Notes: generated from the sequence alone by a model not told the origin. A stretch of DNA of 64,000 bases from Fundidesulfovibrio soli (GCF_022808695.1 NZ_JAKZKW010000015.1:31177-95176); one strand, 5' to 3'; shown: positions 44,227-54,194, numbered from the stretch's first letter. Numbers and translations: made by a program.

Positions 44227-46827
44227 CTACATGGGCACGCTGGGCAGGGCGGCGGTGACGCGCGTGGGGCGGTCCAGCAAGGATTTGGCTGTCTTACGCT
44301 GGTGGTTCGAAACTTTGGCGCCGGGAGCGGGCAACGCTGCCGGCCCACCGTGCAGGGCTGAGGCGTCCAGCTCATCCACTCCAGCGTCAGGATTGACCAT
44401 GGAGTCGATGAGCGCCTTGAGCCCGCCAGCCTGGGAGGCCAGGTAGACCACCGCCTCGGCGGTCTGGACCATGCCCTCGCTGGTCTCCTGGGCGATGGCG
44501 CTCACGTCGGCGACGGCGGCGTTGACCTGCTCGTGCGCGGAGGACTGCTCCTCGGCAGCGCGGGCGATGTGGCGCACCTCCAGGGCCGTGGCCGAGGTGA
44601 ACTCCACGATGCTGGACAGGGCCTCGCCCGAGCGCTGCACCAGCTCGTTGGCCTGGCGGATGGCCTGGAAGGATCGCTCGCTGCCGTCGATGTTGAGCCT
44701 GGTGAGGCCCTGGATGGAGCTGATGGCCTGGTCCACCTCGCGGGTGGCGGCCATGGTCTTCTCGGCCAGCTTGCGAACCTCCTGGGCCACGACGGCGAAA
44801 CCGCGCCCGGCCTCGCCCGCGCGGGCGGCTTCGATGGCGGCGTTGAGGGCCAGCAGGTTGGTCTGGTCCGCAATGTCGTCGATGACCCCGATGATCCTGC
44901 CGATGGCCCCGGCCTGGCCGCCCAGTTCGTGCATGCTCCCCAGCTGCTCCTGGGAGAGGCGGAACACGCTGTCGATGGAGTTGATGCACTCCGACACCAC
45001 CTCGGAGCCCTTGCGGGCCTGCTCCTGTGCGGCGTCCGAGCTGGCGGCGGCATCGGAAGCGCCGCCCGCAACCTCCACCAGAGACGCGTTGACCTCCTCC
45101 ATGGCGGTGCTGGTCTCGGCCAGACGCGCGGTCTGGTGGAGCGCGCCGGTCTGGATGCTCTCCACCTGCCCGGAGAGCTCCTCCGCGCCCTGGGAGACGT
45201 GCAGGGCGATCAGGTTGGCCTGCTCGGCCACGCGGGTGATCTTGCGGTTCTGCGCGGCGATCAGGTCCTGCTGGCGGCGGATCTCGGTGAGGTCGGTGAA
45301 GAGGGTGAACACGCCCAGGGGCGCGCCGTCCAGGTCGTGCAGGGGGGCGCAGTCCTGGCGGACGAAGAAGGCGCGGCCCTTGGCGCCCGTGCCGGGGGTC
45401 TGGGCGTCCAGCGCGGGCTCGCCTCGCTCGTGGGAGCGCCTGGGGGCTGCGGCCAGGCCGGGGCAGGCGGCGAAGAAGGCATTCAGCTCGCGGCCCGAAT
45501 ATTCCTCCGGCTCGCCGTCCAGCTCCATGAGCTCGAGCAGGGCGGTGTTGACGAAACTTACGCGGCCCTGCGTGTCCGTGACAAGGCAGGGCACGGTCAT
45601 GGCTTCGAGGATGCCCTGGGAGAAGCCGAGCTTGTTCTTGAGTTCGCCCACCATGCGGGTCAGGCCGGTCGCAAGGGTGGCCAGCTCCGCCTTGAAGCGG
45701 CCGGAGAGCTCGGCGTGCAGGTCGCCCTCCGCGATGCGCTCCAGGAACACGCGCAGGGATTCGAACGGCGCGCGGATCTCGCGGTTCACGAAACCCAGGG
45801 TGGCGAAGAGCACGATGACGGCGGTGACGAGCCCGAGCACCAGGCTGGCCTTGGTCAGGCGGCTCACGGCGGCGAAGGCTTCGGCCTCGTCCACCACGGT
45901 CACCAGGGCCCAGGTCACGTCCCCGGCTTTGACGGGCGCGTAGGCGGCCAGGACGTTGCGCCCGGTGACGCCGGTCATGACGCCGCTGCCCGTAGCCCCG
46001 GCCAGGGCCTGGGTCACTGCGGCCATGTCCATGCGCCCCTTGGCGGGGTCCGCGAAGGAGGCCGCCACCGAGTGGGTCTCGGGCCGGGCGGCGAAGTCCG
46101 AGCGCATGAGCATGTCCGCCCCCACCAGGAAGCTCTCGCCGGAGCCGCCATCGCGCAGGCCGGTGGCCATGACCGCGGCCAGGTCCTTGGGGGTGAGGCG
46201 CAGCAGGGCCACGCCGTCGATGCCGCCCACGTGGTTGCGCACCGGACAGGCCACGAAGGCCGTGGGCGCGCCGTCCAGGGGGGCGTAGGGGGCGAAGTCC
46301 TCGAACACGGCCTCGCCCTTGAGGGCGCGCCGCCAGGCCCTGCCCAGTGGGGAATCCTTGAGGGGGCCCTTGTCCAGGTCCTCCCCGAGTTCGCGGCCGT
46401 TTCCGGCGGAGAAGAGCACGCGGCCGTAATCGTCGGTGAGCAGGGCGTCCTCGTAGCCGAGAACCTTGACGAAGGGGGTGAAGGCCGGGGCCACGAACTG
46501 GAGCAGGTCCGCGTATTCGGGGTCGGTCACGTCGGCGCGCACCCCGGGCCTGACCTTGCCGGTGAAGCTGTCGCGCAGCATGCCGATGGCGTTGTAAACC
46601 TCCTTGACGGAGGCGTAGATGCGCACCTCGGCCATCCAGCGGGCCACGAGCTGGGCCAGGGCCTGCCCCCGGGAGTCCCGCACGGACTCGACCTGGCTGA
46701 AGGCCTGCCGGGCCAGGCTGTCCGAAGCCTGGCGAACGCTGTAGACCCCCATAAACAAAAGGGGCACAATGCCGATGAGCAGGCAGAAGCCCACCAGTTT
46801 GGACCGCAGGGTGAGGCGTGTTTTCAC
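44227..46827 (-). CDS. Methyl-accepting chemotaxis protein with Cache and PAS domains
   Basis: An 866-residue receptor: membrane segment (about 12-31), periplasmic double-Cache sensor (about 35-310), second membrane segment (about 318-338), HAMP (about 340-395), PAS (about 410-520) and signalling domain with tip [19 protein letters not shown]. No CheR-binding pentapeptide at the C terminus. Start GTG at 46827 with AAGGAG; a longer frame to 46956 would run through the Pho boxes. The divergent promoter region and a minus-strand Pho box suggest phosphate-controlled expression, so phosphate or an organophosphate taxis is a reasonable guess. Confidence 0.9.
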   Translation of the reverse strand: MKTRLTLRSKLVGFCLLIGIVPLLFMGVYSVRQASDSLARQAFSQVESVRDSRGQALAQLVARWMAEVRIYASVKEVYNAIGMLRDSFTGKVRPGVRADVTDPEYADLLQFVAPAFTPFVKVLGYEDALLTDDYGRVLFSAGNGRELGEDLDKGPLKDSPLGRAWRRALKGEAVFEDFAPYAPLDGAPTAFVACPVRNHVGGIDGVALLRLTPKDLAAVMATGLRDGGSGESFLVGADMLMRSDFAARPETHSVAASFADPAKGRMDMAAVTQALAGATGSGVMTGVTGRNVLAAYAPVKAGDVTWALVTVVDEAEAFAAVSRLTKASLVLGLVTAVIVLFATLGFVNREIRAPFESLRVFLERIAEGDLHAELSGRFKAELATLATGLTRMVGELKNKLGFSQGILEAMTVPCLVTDTQGRVSFVNTALLELMELDGEPEEYSGRELNAFFAACPGLAAAPRRSHERGEPALDAQTPGTGAKGRAFFVRQDCAPLHDLDGAPLGVFTLFTDLTEIRRQQDLIAAQNRKITRVAEQANLIALHVSQGAEELSGQVESIQTGALHQTARLAETSTAMEEVNASLVEVAGGASDAAASSDAAQEQARKGSEVVSECINSIDSVFRLSQEQLGSMHELGGQAGAIGRIIGVIDDIADQTNLLALNAAIEAARAGEAGRGFAVVAQEVRKLAEKTMAATREVDQAISSIQGLTRLNIDGSERSFQAIRQANELVQRSGEALSSIVEFTSATALEVRHIARAAEEQSSAHEQVNAAVADVSAIAQETSEGMVQTAEAVVYLASQAGGLKALIDSMVNPDAGVDELDASALHGGPAALPAPGAKVSNHQRKTAKSLLDRPTRVTAALPSVPM

Positions 46828-46893
46828 GGTGTACTCCTTGAAGAAAGACGGCCGCGAAACTAGCCCCGGAGGATGATGGCTTGAAGGAAACAA

Positions 46894-46911
46894 GGTGACG
46901 CTTGTGTGACG
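46894..46911 (-). promoter_or_regulatory. Pho box upstream of the chemoreceptor gene
   Basis: On the minus strand CGTCACA, CAAG, CGTCACC: a 7-4-7 repeat with 11-bp period, 66 bp before the chemoreceptor start. Same consensus as the pstS box. Confidence 0.72.
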
Positions 46912-46950
46912 ATGCGTACGTTCCTGCGCGGCCGCGCGCCGGATGGAGCG

Positions 46951-46968
46951 GGTCATGGTTTCGTCACA
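46951..46968 (+). promoter_or_regulatory. Pho box upstream of phoH
   Basis: GGTCATG, GTTT, CGTCACA: 7-4-7 repeat with 11-bp period, 63 bp before phoH and 40 bp from the oppositely oriented box for the chemoreceptor. Confidence 0.72.
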
Positions 46969-47031
46969 TGGCGGGGATAGGCTGCAATTGCCGCGTGAAC
47001 GCGGTCATACCGTCCGGACAAGGAAGGCTTT

Positions 47032-48240
47032 ATGACCCCAGAAGGCAGCGTCAAGCGCAAGAATTACGTCATCGACACCAACGTCCTCATCGAAAATCCC
47101 AACTCGGTCATGGCGTTGCGCAACGGCAACGAAAACAACATCTTCATCCCCTACCACGTGCTCATGGAGCTTGAGACGCTCAAGAACACTCCCAAGCTCC
47201 GCCACATCGTCTCCAAGGTGATCGCCAACCTCATCGAAAACCGCGAGCACATCACCTTCATCCGCAACGGCGAGTCCGAATCCCCCTTCACCAACATCGT
47301 CGACAACTACATCCTGCGCGAGATCGAATCCGCCCAGGACATCCCGGACCCCATCCTCGTCACCAACGACCGGCTGCTCCAACTCCAGGCCTCGCTGCGC
47401 AACATACGCAGCGAGGAGCTGCGCGACTCCAAGCCCTTCGAGTCCGAGTCGCAGCTGTACACGGGCATCGTGGAAGACCCCGCGGACGCCCCGCCCAACT
47501 CCTTCTTCTGGCGCGACGGCAAGGCCGTGCTCCTGGCCCCGGACGGTGAGAAGACCATCGGCTACGTCAACGACGTCTGGAACCTCAAGCCGCGCACCGC
47601 CTACCAGAACCTGGCCCTGGAGCTGATCGTTGCCGGGCACGTGGACCTGGTCTCCATCCAGAGCGAGGCCGGGTTCGGCAAGACCTACCTGGCCCTGGCG
47701 GCCGCGCTCTACCTGACGCTTGAACGCAAGCTCTACGACAAGATCTTCGTGGTGAAGCCCACCATCGAGATCGGCGCCAAGATGGGCTTCCTGCCGGGCG
47801 ACGTCTCGGAGAAGATGGAGCCCTACATGAAGTACGTGTTCGACCTGCTGCTCAAGCTGCACAGGCTGCGCCCGGCCAACAAGCTCTTCCACAACCCCAA
47901 CGAGGAAGTGCTGCGCTTCAACGCCAAGAAGTTCGAGGTGCTGCCCCTGGCCTACGTGCGGGGCATGAACATAGAGAACGCCGTGGTGATCATCGACGAG
48001 GCCCAGAACCTCTCCAGGACGGAGGTGCGGGCGGTGCTCACCCGCATGGGCGAGGGCGTGAAGTGCGTGTGCCTGGGCGACACCTCGCAGGTGGACAACC
48101 CCTACTTGAACGAGGCCAACAACGGGCTCAACTGGATCGTGCGCAAGTTCAAGGGGTTCGCCAACTACGGGCACATCGTGCTCAAGGGCGACCGCTCGCG
48201 CGGGCCCATCACTGACATGGTGCTGAAGAGCAAGCTGTAG
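47032..48240 (+). CDS. phoH: PIN-PhoH (PhoH2-type) RNase/helicase
   Basis: A 402-residue fusion: PIN nuclease domain (about 10-140; acidic residues in YVIDTNVLIENP, LMELETLKN, ILVTND) and PhoH ATPase (about 180-400; Walker A QSEAGFGKTYLA about 211, KPTIEIGAKMGFLPGD, Walker B VVIIDEAQN about 320). PhoH2 proteins unwind and cut RNA. PhoH is phosphate-starvation-inducible in E. coli, and the Pho box here agrees. AAGGAAGG precedes the start. Confidence 0.93.
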   Translation: MTPEGSVKRKNYVIDTNVLIENPNSVMALRNGNENNIFIPYHVLMELETLKNTPKLRHIVSKVIANLIENREHITFIRNGESESPFTNIVDNYILREIESAQDIPDPILVTNDRLLQLQASLRNIRSEELRDSKPFESESQLYTGIVEDPADAPPNSFFWRDGKAVLLAPDGEKTIGYVNDVWNLKPRTAYQNLALELIVAGHVDLVSIQSEAGFGKTYLALAAALYLTLERKLYDKIFVVKPTIEIGAKMGFLPGDVSEKMEPYMKYVFDLLLKLHRLRPANKLFHNPNEEVLRFNAKKFEVLPLAYVRGMNIENAVVIIDEAQNLSRTEVRAVLTRMGEGVKCVCLGDTSQVDNPYLNEANNGLNWIVRKFKGFANYGHIVLKGDRSRGPITDMVLKSKL

Positions 48241-48261
48241 GATCGATCAGATAATGAAAAG

Positions 48262-48298
48262 GCCGCCAGCCGGGACGGACCGGTTGGCGGCGTTTTTT
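48262..48298 (+). terminator. phoH terminator
   Basis: Stem of about 12 pairs GCCGCCAGCCGG/CCGGTTGGCGGC (one wobble), 6-nt loop, then GTTTTTT. Begins 21 bp after the phoH stop. Confidence 0.92.
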
Positions 48299-48320
48299 GT
48301 TGGCCCGGATGATTGCATTG

Positions 48321-48409
48321 CGCCCCGGAGGCGGTTGCGGCGGTCGCACGGCGGTGCTGTATTTGAAGAACATCCCCGCCACGCGACCGCCGCAACCGCC
48401 TCCGGGGCG
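48321..48409. repeat. 27-bp perfect inverted repeat with 35-bp loop
   Basis: Arms at 48321-48347 and 48383-48409 are exact reverse complements over 27 bp; the left arm begins CGCCCCGGAGG. The 35-bp loop can itself pair weakly (GGCGG/CCGCC). It sits between two terminating genes. Length and perfection exceed a terminator and suggest a mobile palindromic element. Confidence 0.85.
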
Positions 48410-48415
48410 TACAGA

Positions 48416-49165
48416 TTACTGCGCGCCAAGCAGCGCCGCCCCGCCCTGCCAGAGCATGGCCATGCCCGAGGCGGCCAACAGGGCCAGCAACGCGCGCCGG
48501 AACGCCTTGTCCCCCACGCGGCCGCAGAGCGCCGCGCCCGAATACAGCCCCAAGGCCAGCGCGGGCATTGACCAGGCGTACATGGCCAGCACCGGGGGCG
48601 TCACCAGCCCCTGCAGGCCCTGCACGCTCACCGCGCCCACGCCCGCGAGCAGGAAATAGGTGGTCAGGGTGGCGCGCACGGCGTCGCGGCCCCAGGGCTG
48701 GCAGGCGATCCAGGCCACCACGGGCGGCCCGTTGACCCCGATGCTCACCCCCATGCAGCCCGAAACGAGGCCCGCCACCGTGGCCCAGGCCGGGCGCGGC
48801 GGCCCGGTGCATCTGGGCGGGCGCAGCGACTGCGCGGTCAGCGCCAGGATCGCCGCCCCAAGAAGCGCCTTCAGGGCCGAGTCCGGGGCGTTGCGCAGCA
48901 TGAGCCCCCCAACCGCCATGCCGGGCACGGCCCCCAGCAGCAGCCTGCGCACGGCTCCGCCTTGGATGTGGTGGCGCAGCCGCTGCGTGAGCATCACGTT
49001 GATGGTCACGGCCATGAGGCAGCCCACGGGCACGGCCGCTCGGATGCCCAGCAACGCCACCAGCAGGGGCATGGCCACCAGGGTGGAGCCGAACCCGGCG
49101 AAGCCCTGGGTGAACCCGGCCAGCGCGGCGATGCCCGCCAGGGCCGCTATCAGGGGTGCATCCAC
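48416..49165 (-). CDS. TauE/SafE family exporter
   Basis: A 249-residue membrane protein of the TSUP family with about eight segments, which moves sulfite, sulfoacetate or similar anions. GFAGFGSTLVAMPLL at the N terminus and GCMGVSIGVNGPPVVAWI in the second half are the duplicated family motif. GTG start with GGAG. It shares an operon with a CMD protein and is divergent from a LysR gene that probably regulates it. Substrate unknown. Confidence 0.85.
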   Translation of the reverse strand: MDAPLIAALAGIAALAGFTQGFAGFGSTLVAMPLLVALLGIRAAVPVGCLMAVTINVMLTQRLRHHIQGGAVRRLLLGAVPGMAVGGLMLRNAPDSALKALLGAAILALTAQSLRPPRCTGPPRPAWATVAGLVSGCMGVSIGVNGPPVVAWIACQPWGRDAVRATLTTYFLLAGVGAVSVQGLQGLVTPPVLAMYAWSMPALALGLYSGAALCGRVGDKAFRRALLALLAASGMAMLWQGGAALLGAQ

Positions 49166-49174
49166 GTCCGGCTC

Positions 49175-49549
49175 CTACCGCCCGGCGCCAGCGCGAAGCG
49201 CTTCGGGGCCGAACACGTCGGCCATGACGTCCAGGGCGAAGCGCGCCGACACCGTGGCCGGGCCGCCGCCCATCTCGATGCCCACCTCCACGGCCTCCAG
49301 CACCTGCCGGGGGCCGGCCCCGGCGGCGGCCGCCTGCTCGATGTGCCACTGCATGCAGGAGCGGCAGTCGATGACCACCGAGATGCCCACGGCGATGAGC
49401 TCCTTGGTCTGCTTGGGCAGCGCGCCGTCGGAGTAGGCGGCCTGCTCCATGTCCAGAAAGGCCTTGTACACCGGGCTGCCCATGGCCAGCAGCCGGGCGT
49501 GGGCCTTCTTGCGCTCCCTGGTGAGCCGGGAAAGTTCCTCGTCGGGCAT
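49175..49549 (-). CDS. Carboxymuconolactone decarboxylase/AhpD-like protein
   Basis: A 124-residue CMD-family protein with the redox motif CRSCMQWHIEQA (CxxCxxxH, about residue 70), as in AhpD, so more likely a peroxidase or disulfide reductant than a decarboxylase. Ten bp upstream of the TauE/SafE gene in the same operon. GGGAGGA precedes the start. Confidence 0.85.
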   Translation of the reverse strand: MPDEELSRLTRERKKAHARLLAMGSPVYKAFLDMEQAAYSDGALPKQTKELIAVGISVVIDCRSCMQWHIEQAAAAGAGPRQVLEAVEVGIEMGGGPATVSARFALDVMADVFGPEALRAGAGR

Positions 49550-49677
49550 GGCCGTCCTCCCTGTTCGCTGAATCAGAACGATGCGTGGTTGCCAAAGCCG
49601 TTGCCTAGAGGGGTAATCCCGGGGTAGGCCGATGGCAAACGAATAGTCTCGAACACTCAGTTCAAGGAAATCGAACA

Positions 49678-50631
49678 ATGCTGGACCTGCACCTTTTGCG
49701 CACCTTCCTGGCCGTGGCCGCCGGGCTCTCCTTCCGGCAGGCGGCGGCGCGGCTGCATTACGCCCCCTCCACGGTCACGGCGCAGATCAAGGCCCTGGAG
49801 GAGCAGGCGGGCCAGCCCCTGTTCGTGCGCTCTGGCCGGACGGTGCTGCTCACGGAGCACGGGGCGCGCCTGGTGCCCCAGGCCCGCAGGCTGCTGGACG
49901 TGGAGCGCGAGGCCCGGGCCGCGCTCACCGGCGGGGAGGGCGAGCCGGGGGAGCTGGCCGTGCGCGTGTCCGAGAGCCTGGGCATCCGGCTGATGCCGCG
50001 CGTGCTGCCCATGCTGCGCGTCCGCTTCCCGCATGTGCGGGTCTCCCTCTCCACGCGGTCGCTGCACGGGCTGGCGCGCGACGTGCTCCACGGGGTCACG
50101 GAACTGGCCGTGATCCTCTCGGAGCCGTTCGCGGCGGAGGGTGTGGAAGTGGAGGCGCTGCGCAGGGTGCCGCTGGTGGTCATCGCCGCGCCCGGGACGG
50201 CCCCCGGCGGGGGTGGGAAGGTCTGCGCGCGGGACCTGGACGGGGTGCCCCTGGTGCTCACGCCCCACGTCTGGAGCGCGCGCGGGCTGCTGGACCGATC
50301 CCTGGCCAGGGCCCACGCCAGCACGCCGGGCGTGGTGGAGTGCGCCAGCGTGGAGATGGTCAAGCGCTGCGTGGCAGCCGGGCTGGGCATCTCCCTGGTG
50401 CCGGGGTTCACGGTGGAGCGCGAGGCCGCTCGTGGGGAGCTGGAAGTTCTGGGCTGGGCCGGGGAGGAGCTTTCCGTGCCCGTGCTGCTGGTCAAGGCCG
50501 GGGGGAGGAGACTGTCCGGGGCGGCGGCGGCCTTCGAGGAGGCCGTGCGCCGCTGCGTGGGGGACGACCCCGGTTTGGGCGGGGTTGTGCCGGCTGCCGG
50601 CCCGCCATGCGGCGGGCCTGCGCCCGGCTAG
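49678..50631 (+). CDS. LysR family transcriptional regulator
   Basis: A 317-residue regulator: winged helix-turn-helix at 1-60 (FRQAAARLHYAPSTVTAQIKALEE in parts) and a periplasmic-binding-type effector domain (about 90-295). It is divergent from the CMD-TauE/SafE operon, the usual arrangement for a LysR and its target; the effector may be a sulfur or organic anion. The C terminus has a Gly/Pro-rich extension. Confidence 0.9.
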   Translation: MLDLHLLRTFLAVAAGLSFRQAAARLHYAPSTVTAQIKALEEQAGQPLFVRSGRTVLLTEHGARLVPQARRLLDVEREARAALTGGEGEPGELAVRVSESLGIRLMPRVLPMLRVRFPHVRVSLSTRSLHGLARDVLHGVTELAVILSEPFAAEGVEVEALRRVPLVVIAAPGTAPGGGGKVCARDLDGVPLVLTPHVWSARGLLDRSLARAHASTPGVVECASVEMVKRCVAAGLGISLVPGFTVEREAARGELEVLGWAGEELSVPVLLVKAGGRRLSGAAAAFEEAVRRCVGDDPGLGGVVPAAGPPCGGPAPG

Positions 50632-52109
50632 CCTGCCATGCGGCGGGGTTCGGCGGCGCGCTGGTCCTCGCGGGTGGGGATCATGCCCACGCGGTCGCGC
50701 CCGGCGTTCTTGGCGGCGTAGAGGGCCTGGTCCGCCTGGCTGAGCAGGCTCGCGGGGGTGGCGGCCTGTCCGGGCACGAACGAGGCCAGCCCGATGGAGA
50801 CGGTCACGGGTATGACGCGCCCGGCGTAGCGCGTGGCGGCGTCCGCCACGCGGCGGCGCAGCCTCTCGGCCAGCATCCAGGCGTGGGCCTGCCCGGTGTG
50901 CGGCAGGATGACGGCGAACTCCTCGCCGCCGAAGCGGGCCACGAAATCGGTCTCGCGCAGGCCGGTCTCCAGGGCCTGGGCGGCGTTGCGCAGCACGGCG
51001 TCACCGGCCAGGTGGCCGTGGGTGTCGTTGACCTGCTTGAAGTGGTCCAGGTCCGCCATCATGAGCACGAAGCCTTCCTTGTGGCGCATGTGGCGCTTGA
51101 GCTCGTGGTCGAGGCGGGCGTCAAAGCTCCGGCGGTTGAAGAGGCCGGTGAGCCCGTCGCGGTCCGCCCTCTGCTTGAAGCGCAGGAAGTCCAGCACGTT
51201 GCGCAGCCAGGGCGCGAGCTGGTGCACGGCCTGGCGGGCCAGCTCCTGCTCGTTGCGGTCCAGGTCGCGCTCCAGAAGGACGGAGACGCAGCCGAAGGGC
51301 TTCTCACCGTTGTGCAGGGGCACCAGCAGCGCCAGGCCGGGTTCGGTGCGGGCTGCCGGATTCCCGCCGGGAAATTCATGGACGCTGTACGCGCGCGAGG
51401 GCAGCCCGCCGATGCGGGAGGCCAGGTCCTGCAGGTAGTCCAGCCGGGTTGCCTTGGCCGCGTCGGGCACCTCCGCGGGCAGGAACATGTGCATCTCGGG
51501 GTCGCCGTCCCAGAATACGCCCAGCACCTCAGTGACGGGGAAGAGCCGGGCCAGGCCGTCGCTCAGCGCGGCCAGCACCTCGGGCATCTCCAGGCTGGAG
51601 ATCGCCTTGGAGAGCAGACCCTGGCGGAAGGCCAGCATGGAGTTCTCGTGGGCCATCTGGTCGCGCTCGCGCTGGGCGTCGGCCAGCAGGGCGGACATCT
51701 CGTCGAAGAGCTGCGCGGCCTGGCGGGCGTTCTCCAGCGCGGAGACGATGCGCGCCTTGGCCATGGGCGGCTTGAGGCAGGCCACGAAGCCTTGGGCCAG
51801 CACCTCCTCGCGCGAGGGCGGGGGCGAGTCCCCGGCCACCAGCACCTTGCGGGCCCCCGCCATCCAGGAGGGCGGGGCGTGGCGCAGGGAGCGCCAGAGG
51901 TCAAGGTCCACGAACACGGCCAGGGGCGCGGCGCGGTCGAAGTCGGCCTGGCTCGGCAGGTCGCGGGCCTCGAAGCGCTGCAGCGGTTCGCTCTCTCCGA
52001 CAGCCAGGCGGATCTTCCGGGCCGGCTGGCCGGAGACCCCCAACAGCCAGACCGGACGGGTCCGCTTGCCGGTGGCGCGCTTGCGCGTGGTGCGTGGTGC
52101 GGTGCTCAT
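50628..52109 (-). CDS. Diguanylate cyclase with receiver-like and GAF-like N terminus
   Basis: A 493-residue protein: a degenerate receiver-like domain (about 20-125, VFVDLDLW without a full acidic pocket), a coiled coil (about 125-170), a GAF-like domain (about 175-310) and a GGDEF domain (about 325-480). The active site FGGEEFAVILP is intact with inhibitory RETD five residues before it. Its stop overlaps that of the LysR gene. It is divergent from the GAK operon. Confidence 0.88.
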   Translation of the reverse strand: MSTAPRTTRKRATGKRTRPVWLLGVSGQPARKIRLAVGESEPLQRFEARDLPSQADFDRAAPLAVFVDLDLWRSLRHAPPSWMAGARKVLVAGDSPPPSREEVLAQGFVACLKPPMAKARIVSALENARQAAQLFDEMSALLADAQRERDQMAHENSMLAFRQGLLSKAISSLEMPEVLAALSDGLARLFPVTEVLGVFWDGDPEMHMFLPAEVPDAAKATRLDYLQDLASRIGGLPSRAYSVHEFPGGNPAARTEPGLALLVPLHNGEKPFGCVSVLLERDLDRNEQELARQAVHQLAPWLRNVLDFLRFKQRADRDGLTGLFNRRSFDARLDHELKRHMRHKEGFVLMMADLDHFKQVNDTHGHLAGDAVLRNAAQALETGLRETDFVARFGGEEFAVILPHTGQAHAWMLAERLRRRVADAATRYAGRVIPVTVSIGLASFVPGQAATPASLLSQADQALYAAKNAGRDRVGMIPTREDQRAAEPRRMAG

Positions 52110-52269
52110 GCCTGCGGGCAAGCAAGTTTGGTGCCGGAAAATCTTGCCGGTGGGCCGCGCGAGGGGCGGCGGCGGTAACATGTTCGTCATGATGGCGGGG
52201 TAGAGAATAGTTGGACATCCGTTCGCCGGGTGCTAGAAAGTGAGCCTGGAACATCGGGAGGATCAACTC

Positions 52270-52857
52270 ATGAGCATGACAGGGAAACACAAGGTCGAAT
52301 TCGCGATCCCCGAGAACGGGCTGGCCGACTGGCTGCGCACCTTGGCCGACCAGATCGAGGCGGGCGCCCTTGGCGCTGGCGAGGCTCCGGTGAGCCTGGA
52401 GGGTTACCGCGGGCTCAAGATCGCCGTGAAGCCTTCCGTGGAGGGCGAGCTGCGCGCCAAACTCTCCATCAAGTTCCCCAAGCCTGCGCGGAGCGCGGCG
52501 GAGTTGCTGGAGCCGGGCATCCTGGAACCGGGAATCATCGAGGGCGAGGAAGACGAGGAAGAGGGCGAAATGCCCAAGTACAAGTCGCTCAAGAAGCACA
52601 TGAAATCCACCTTCAAGGCCATCGGCACAGCGCTCGCGGCCGGGCAGACGCCCCCCGCCGCGGAATTCGCCAGCTTCATCGCCGATTCCAAGCTGATGGT
52701 GGCCTACCCGGGCAAGGGCGACGAGTTCTATCCCGAATACCTCGAGAAGACGCAGGCCCTTGAAGCGGCCTTCGCCGCGGGCGACCTGGAGGCAATGAAG
52801 GCCATGCACCAGGAGCTTGCCCGGCTCAAGCGGGAGTGCCACTCCCGCCACGCGTGA
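52270..52857 (+). CDS. GAK system XXXCH-domain protein
   Basis: A 195-residue acidic protein. N-terminal part (about 7-77) looks like an amphi-Trp-type domain (GLKIAVKPSVEGELRAKL then SIKFPKP); an acidic linker (EGEEDEEEGE) follows; the C-terminal part is helical and ends ELARLKRECHSRHA, the Cys-His ending that names the XXXCH domain (TIGR04358). No enzyme motif. It heads the GAK operon with GGGAGGA ahead of the start and could be a substrate, carrier or scaffold. Role unknown. Confidence 0.75.
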   Translation: MSMTGKHKVEFAIPENGLADWLRTLADQIEAGALGAGEAPVSLEGYRGLKIAVKPSVEGELRAKLSIKFPKPARSAAELLEPGILEPGIIEGEEDEEEGEMPKYKSLKKHMKSTFKAIGTALAAGQTPPAAEFASFIADSKLMVAYPGKGDEFYPEYLEKTQALEAAFAAGDLEAMKAMHQELARLKRECHSRHA

Positions 52858-52947
52858 GGCCCGCGCAACCCGCTTCGGCACATCACCTTTTCCGCACCGG
52901 GCGCGCCCGCTCTTGCCGCGCCCGGGGCGAAAGCATAGAGGCGTCGC

Positions 52948-54123
52948 ATGTCCACACCATCCATCGAACTGGTGAAGCCGGGCTCCCCGGCCTGCGCCAG
53001 CATTGACCTGTCCTCCATCCCCCGCGAGGTCACCGACTGGGACCTGGAGACCTACCTGGGCCTCACCTGCGCCGGGGTCACGCCCGAGCAGGCCGAGTCC
53101 ATCAGAAACCCCAGGACCCGCTATCCGCGCCAGGAATACGTGCTGGCGGTGCACTGGCACCCCGAACAGGTGCCCATGCCCATCATCAGGGAGCGCATCG
53201 CGGCCATGTTCCCCTCCAGCCGTGACGAGCTGATCATCCCCACCCAGCACAACCAGCTGCTCACCTGGGGCGACTACGCGGGCGTGGAGGTGGACTGCTA
53301 CTCCCACGGCTTCAACCGCAAGGTGCAGCTGCTCATCCACCTGCGCGCCGACAGGCTGGAGCGCGCGGGCGTGCTTTCCAACATGCTGCGCCACACCTTC
53401 AAGTACCGTTCGTCCCAGCTCTACGAATACCTCGACGCCATGTGCGAGCCCGAGTGGGCCGAGCGCCGCCAACAGGCGGCGGGCATGGCCGGCTCCGACG
53501 AGGACGTGGTGGAGTTCGTCTCCATCTACGCCCGCAGGCTCAAGGAACTCGTGATCATGAACGAGTCCCGCACGCCGGAGGACGCCTTCAAGAACAAGCT
53601 GGTGCGCAACTATTTCGACTGCCTGCGCCAGATCCACGACCCGCGCCTGGTGAACAAGGCCCAGGTGTTCGCCAAGGCCGTGAAGGAGGTCGTGAAGGAG
53701 AACTTCTCCCTGGCCTACTTCTACCGCGCCTCCGAGGTGGTGGAGGAAGCCCGCTCCATCGGCGCGGGCGTCGTCATCCCGCACCCGGAGCAGTTCTGGC
53801 CCATCCTGCTGCGCAACTACGACGTGGACGGCATCGAGGTCTGGAACCCGCAGTCGCAGCAGTACACCGAGTTCCTCATCAACGTGGTGATCGACCAGAA
53901 CAGACGCGGCTACCACAAGGACAGGCCCATGCTCATCTTCATGGGCGACGACTGCCACCTGAGCGAGAAGCTCAAGGCCCCGGACGAGCAGGACAAGGAC
54001 AAGGTCTCCCGCGAGGTGGGCCTGCAGCCCGCCTGGGACGACCTCGGCATAGCCAAGGGGCTGATCATGTCCGGCGTGAGCCGCAAGACCGTCATGGACG
54101 AATACCGCGCGCGGCTCGGCTAG
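52948..54123 (+). CDS. PHP-like metal-dependent phosphoesterase, GAK-associated
   Basis: A 391-residue protein. An HxH motif in VLAVHWHPEQVP (about 70), central HTFKYR and IPHPEQF, then GIEVWNPQSQQ and a final MGDDCHLSEK correspond to the metal-site order of PHP domains (HxH, E, H, GSDxH). A C-terminal helical tail follows (DDLGIAKGLIMSG). PHP enzymes hydrolyse phosphate esters. Ninety bp after the XXXCH gene, it probably removes a phosphate that the kinases of this locus add; that is inference. Confidence 0.65.
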   Translation: MSTPSIELVKPGSPACASIDLSSIPREVTDWDLETYLGLTCAGVTPEQAESIRNPRTRYPRQEYVLAVHWHPEQVPMPIIRERIAAMFPSSRDELIIPTQHNQLLTWGDYAGVEVDCYSHGFNRKVQLLIHLRADRLERAGVLSNMLRHTFKYRSSQLYEYLDAMCEPEWAERRQQAAGMAGSDEDVVEFVSIYARRLKELVIMNESRTPEDAFKNKLVRNYFDCLRQIHDPRLVNKAQVFAKAVKEVVKENFSLAYFYRASEVVEEARSIGAGVVIPHPEQFWPILLRNYDVDGIEVWNPQSQQYTEFLINVVIDQNRRGYHKDRPMLIFMGDDCHLSEKLKAPDEQDKDKVSREVGLQPAWDDLGIAKGLIMSGVSRKTVMDEYRARLG

Positions 54124-54194
54124 GCCGCGCGGGCACAGCAACACCCCCGGCCGGGCGGTACCGCCGCCTCCGGCTGGATCAGGAGACCATCGTC

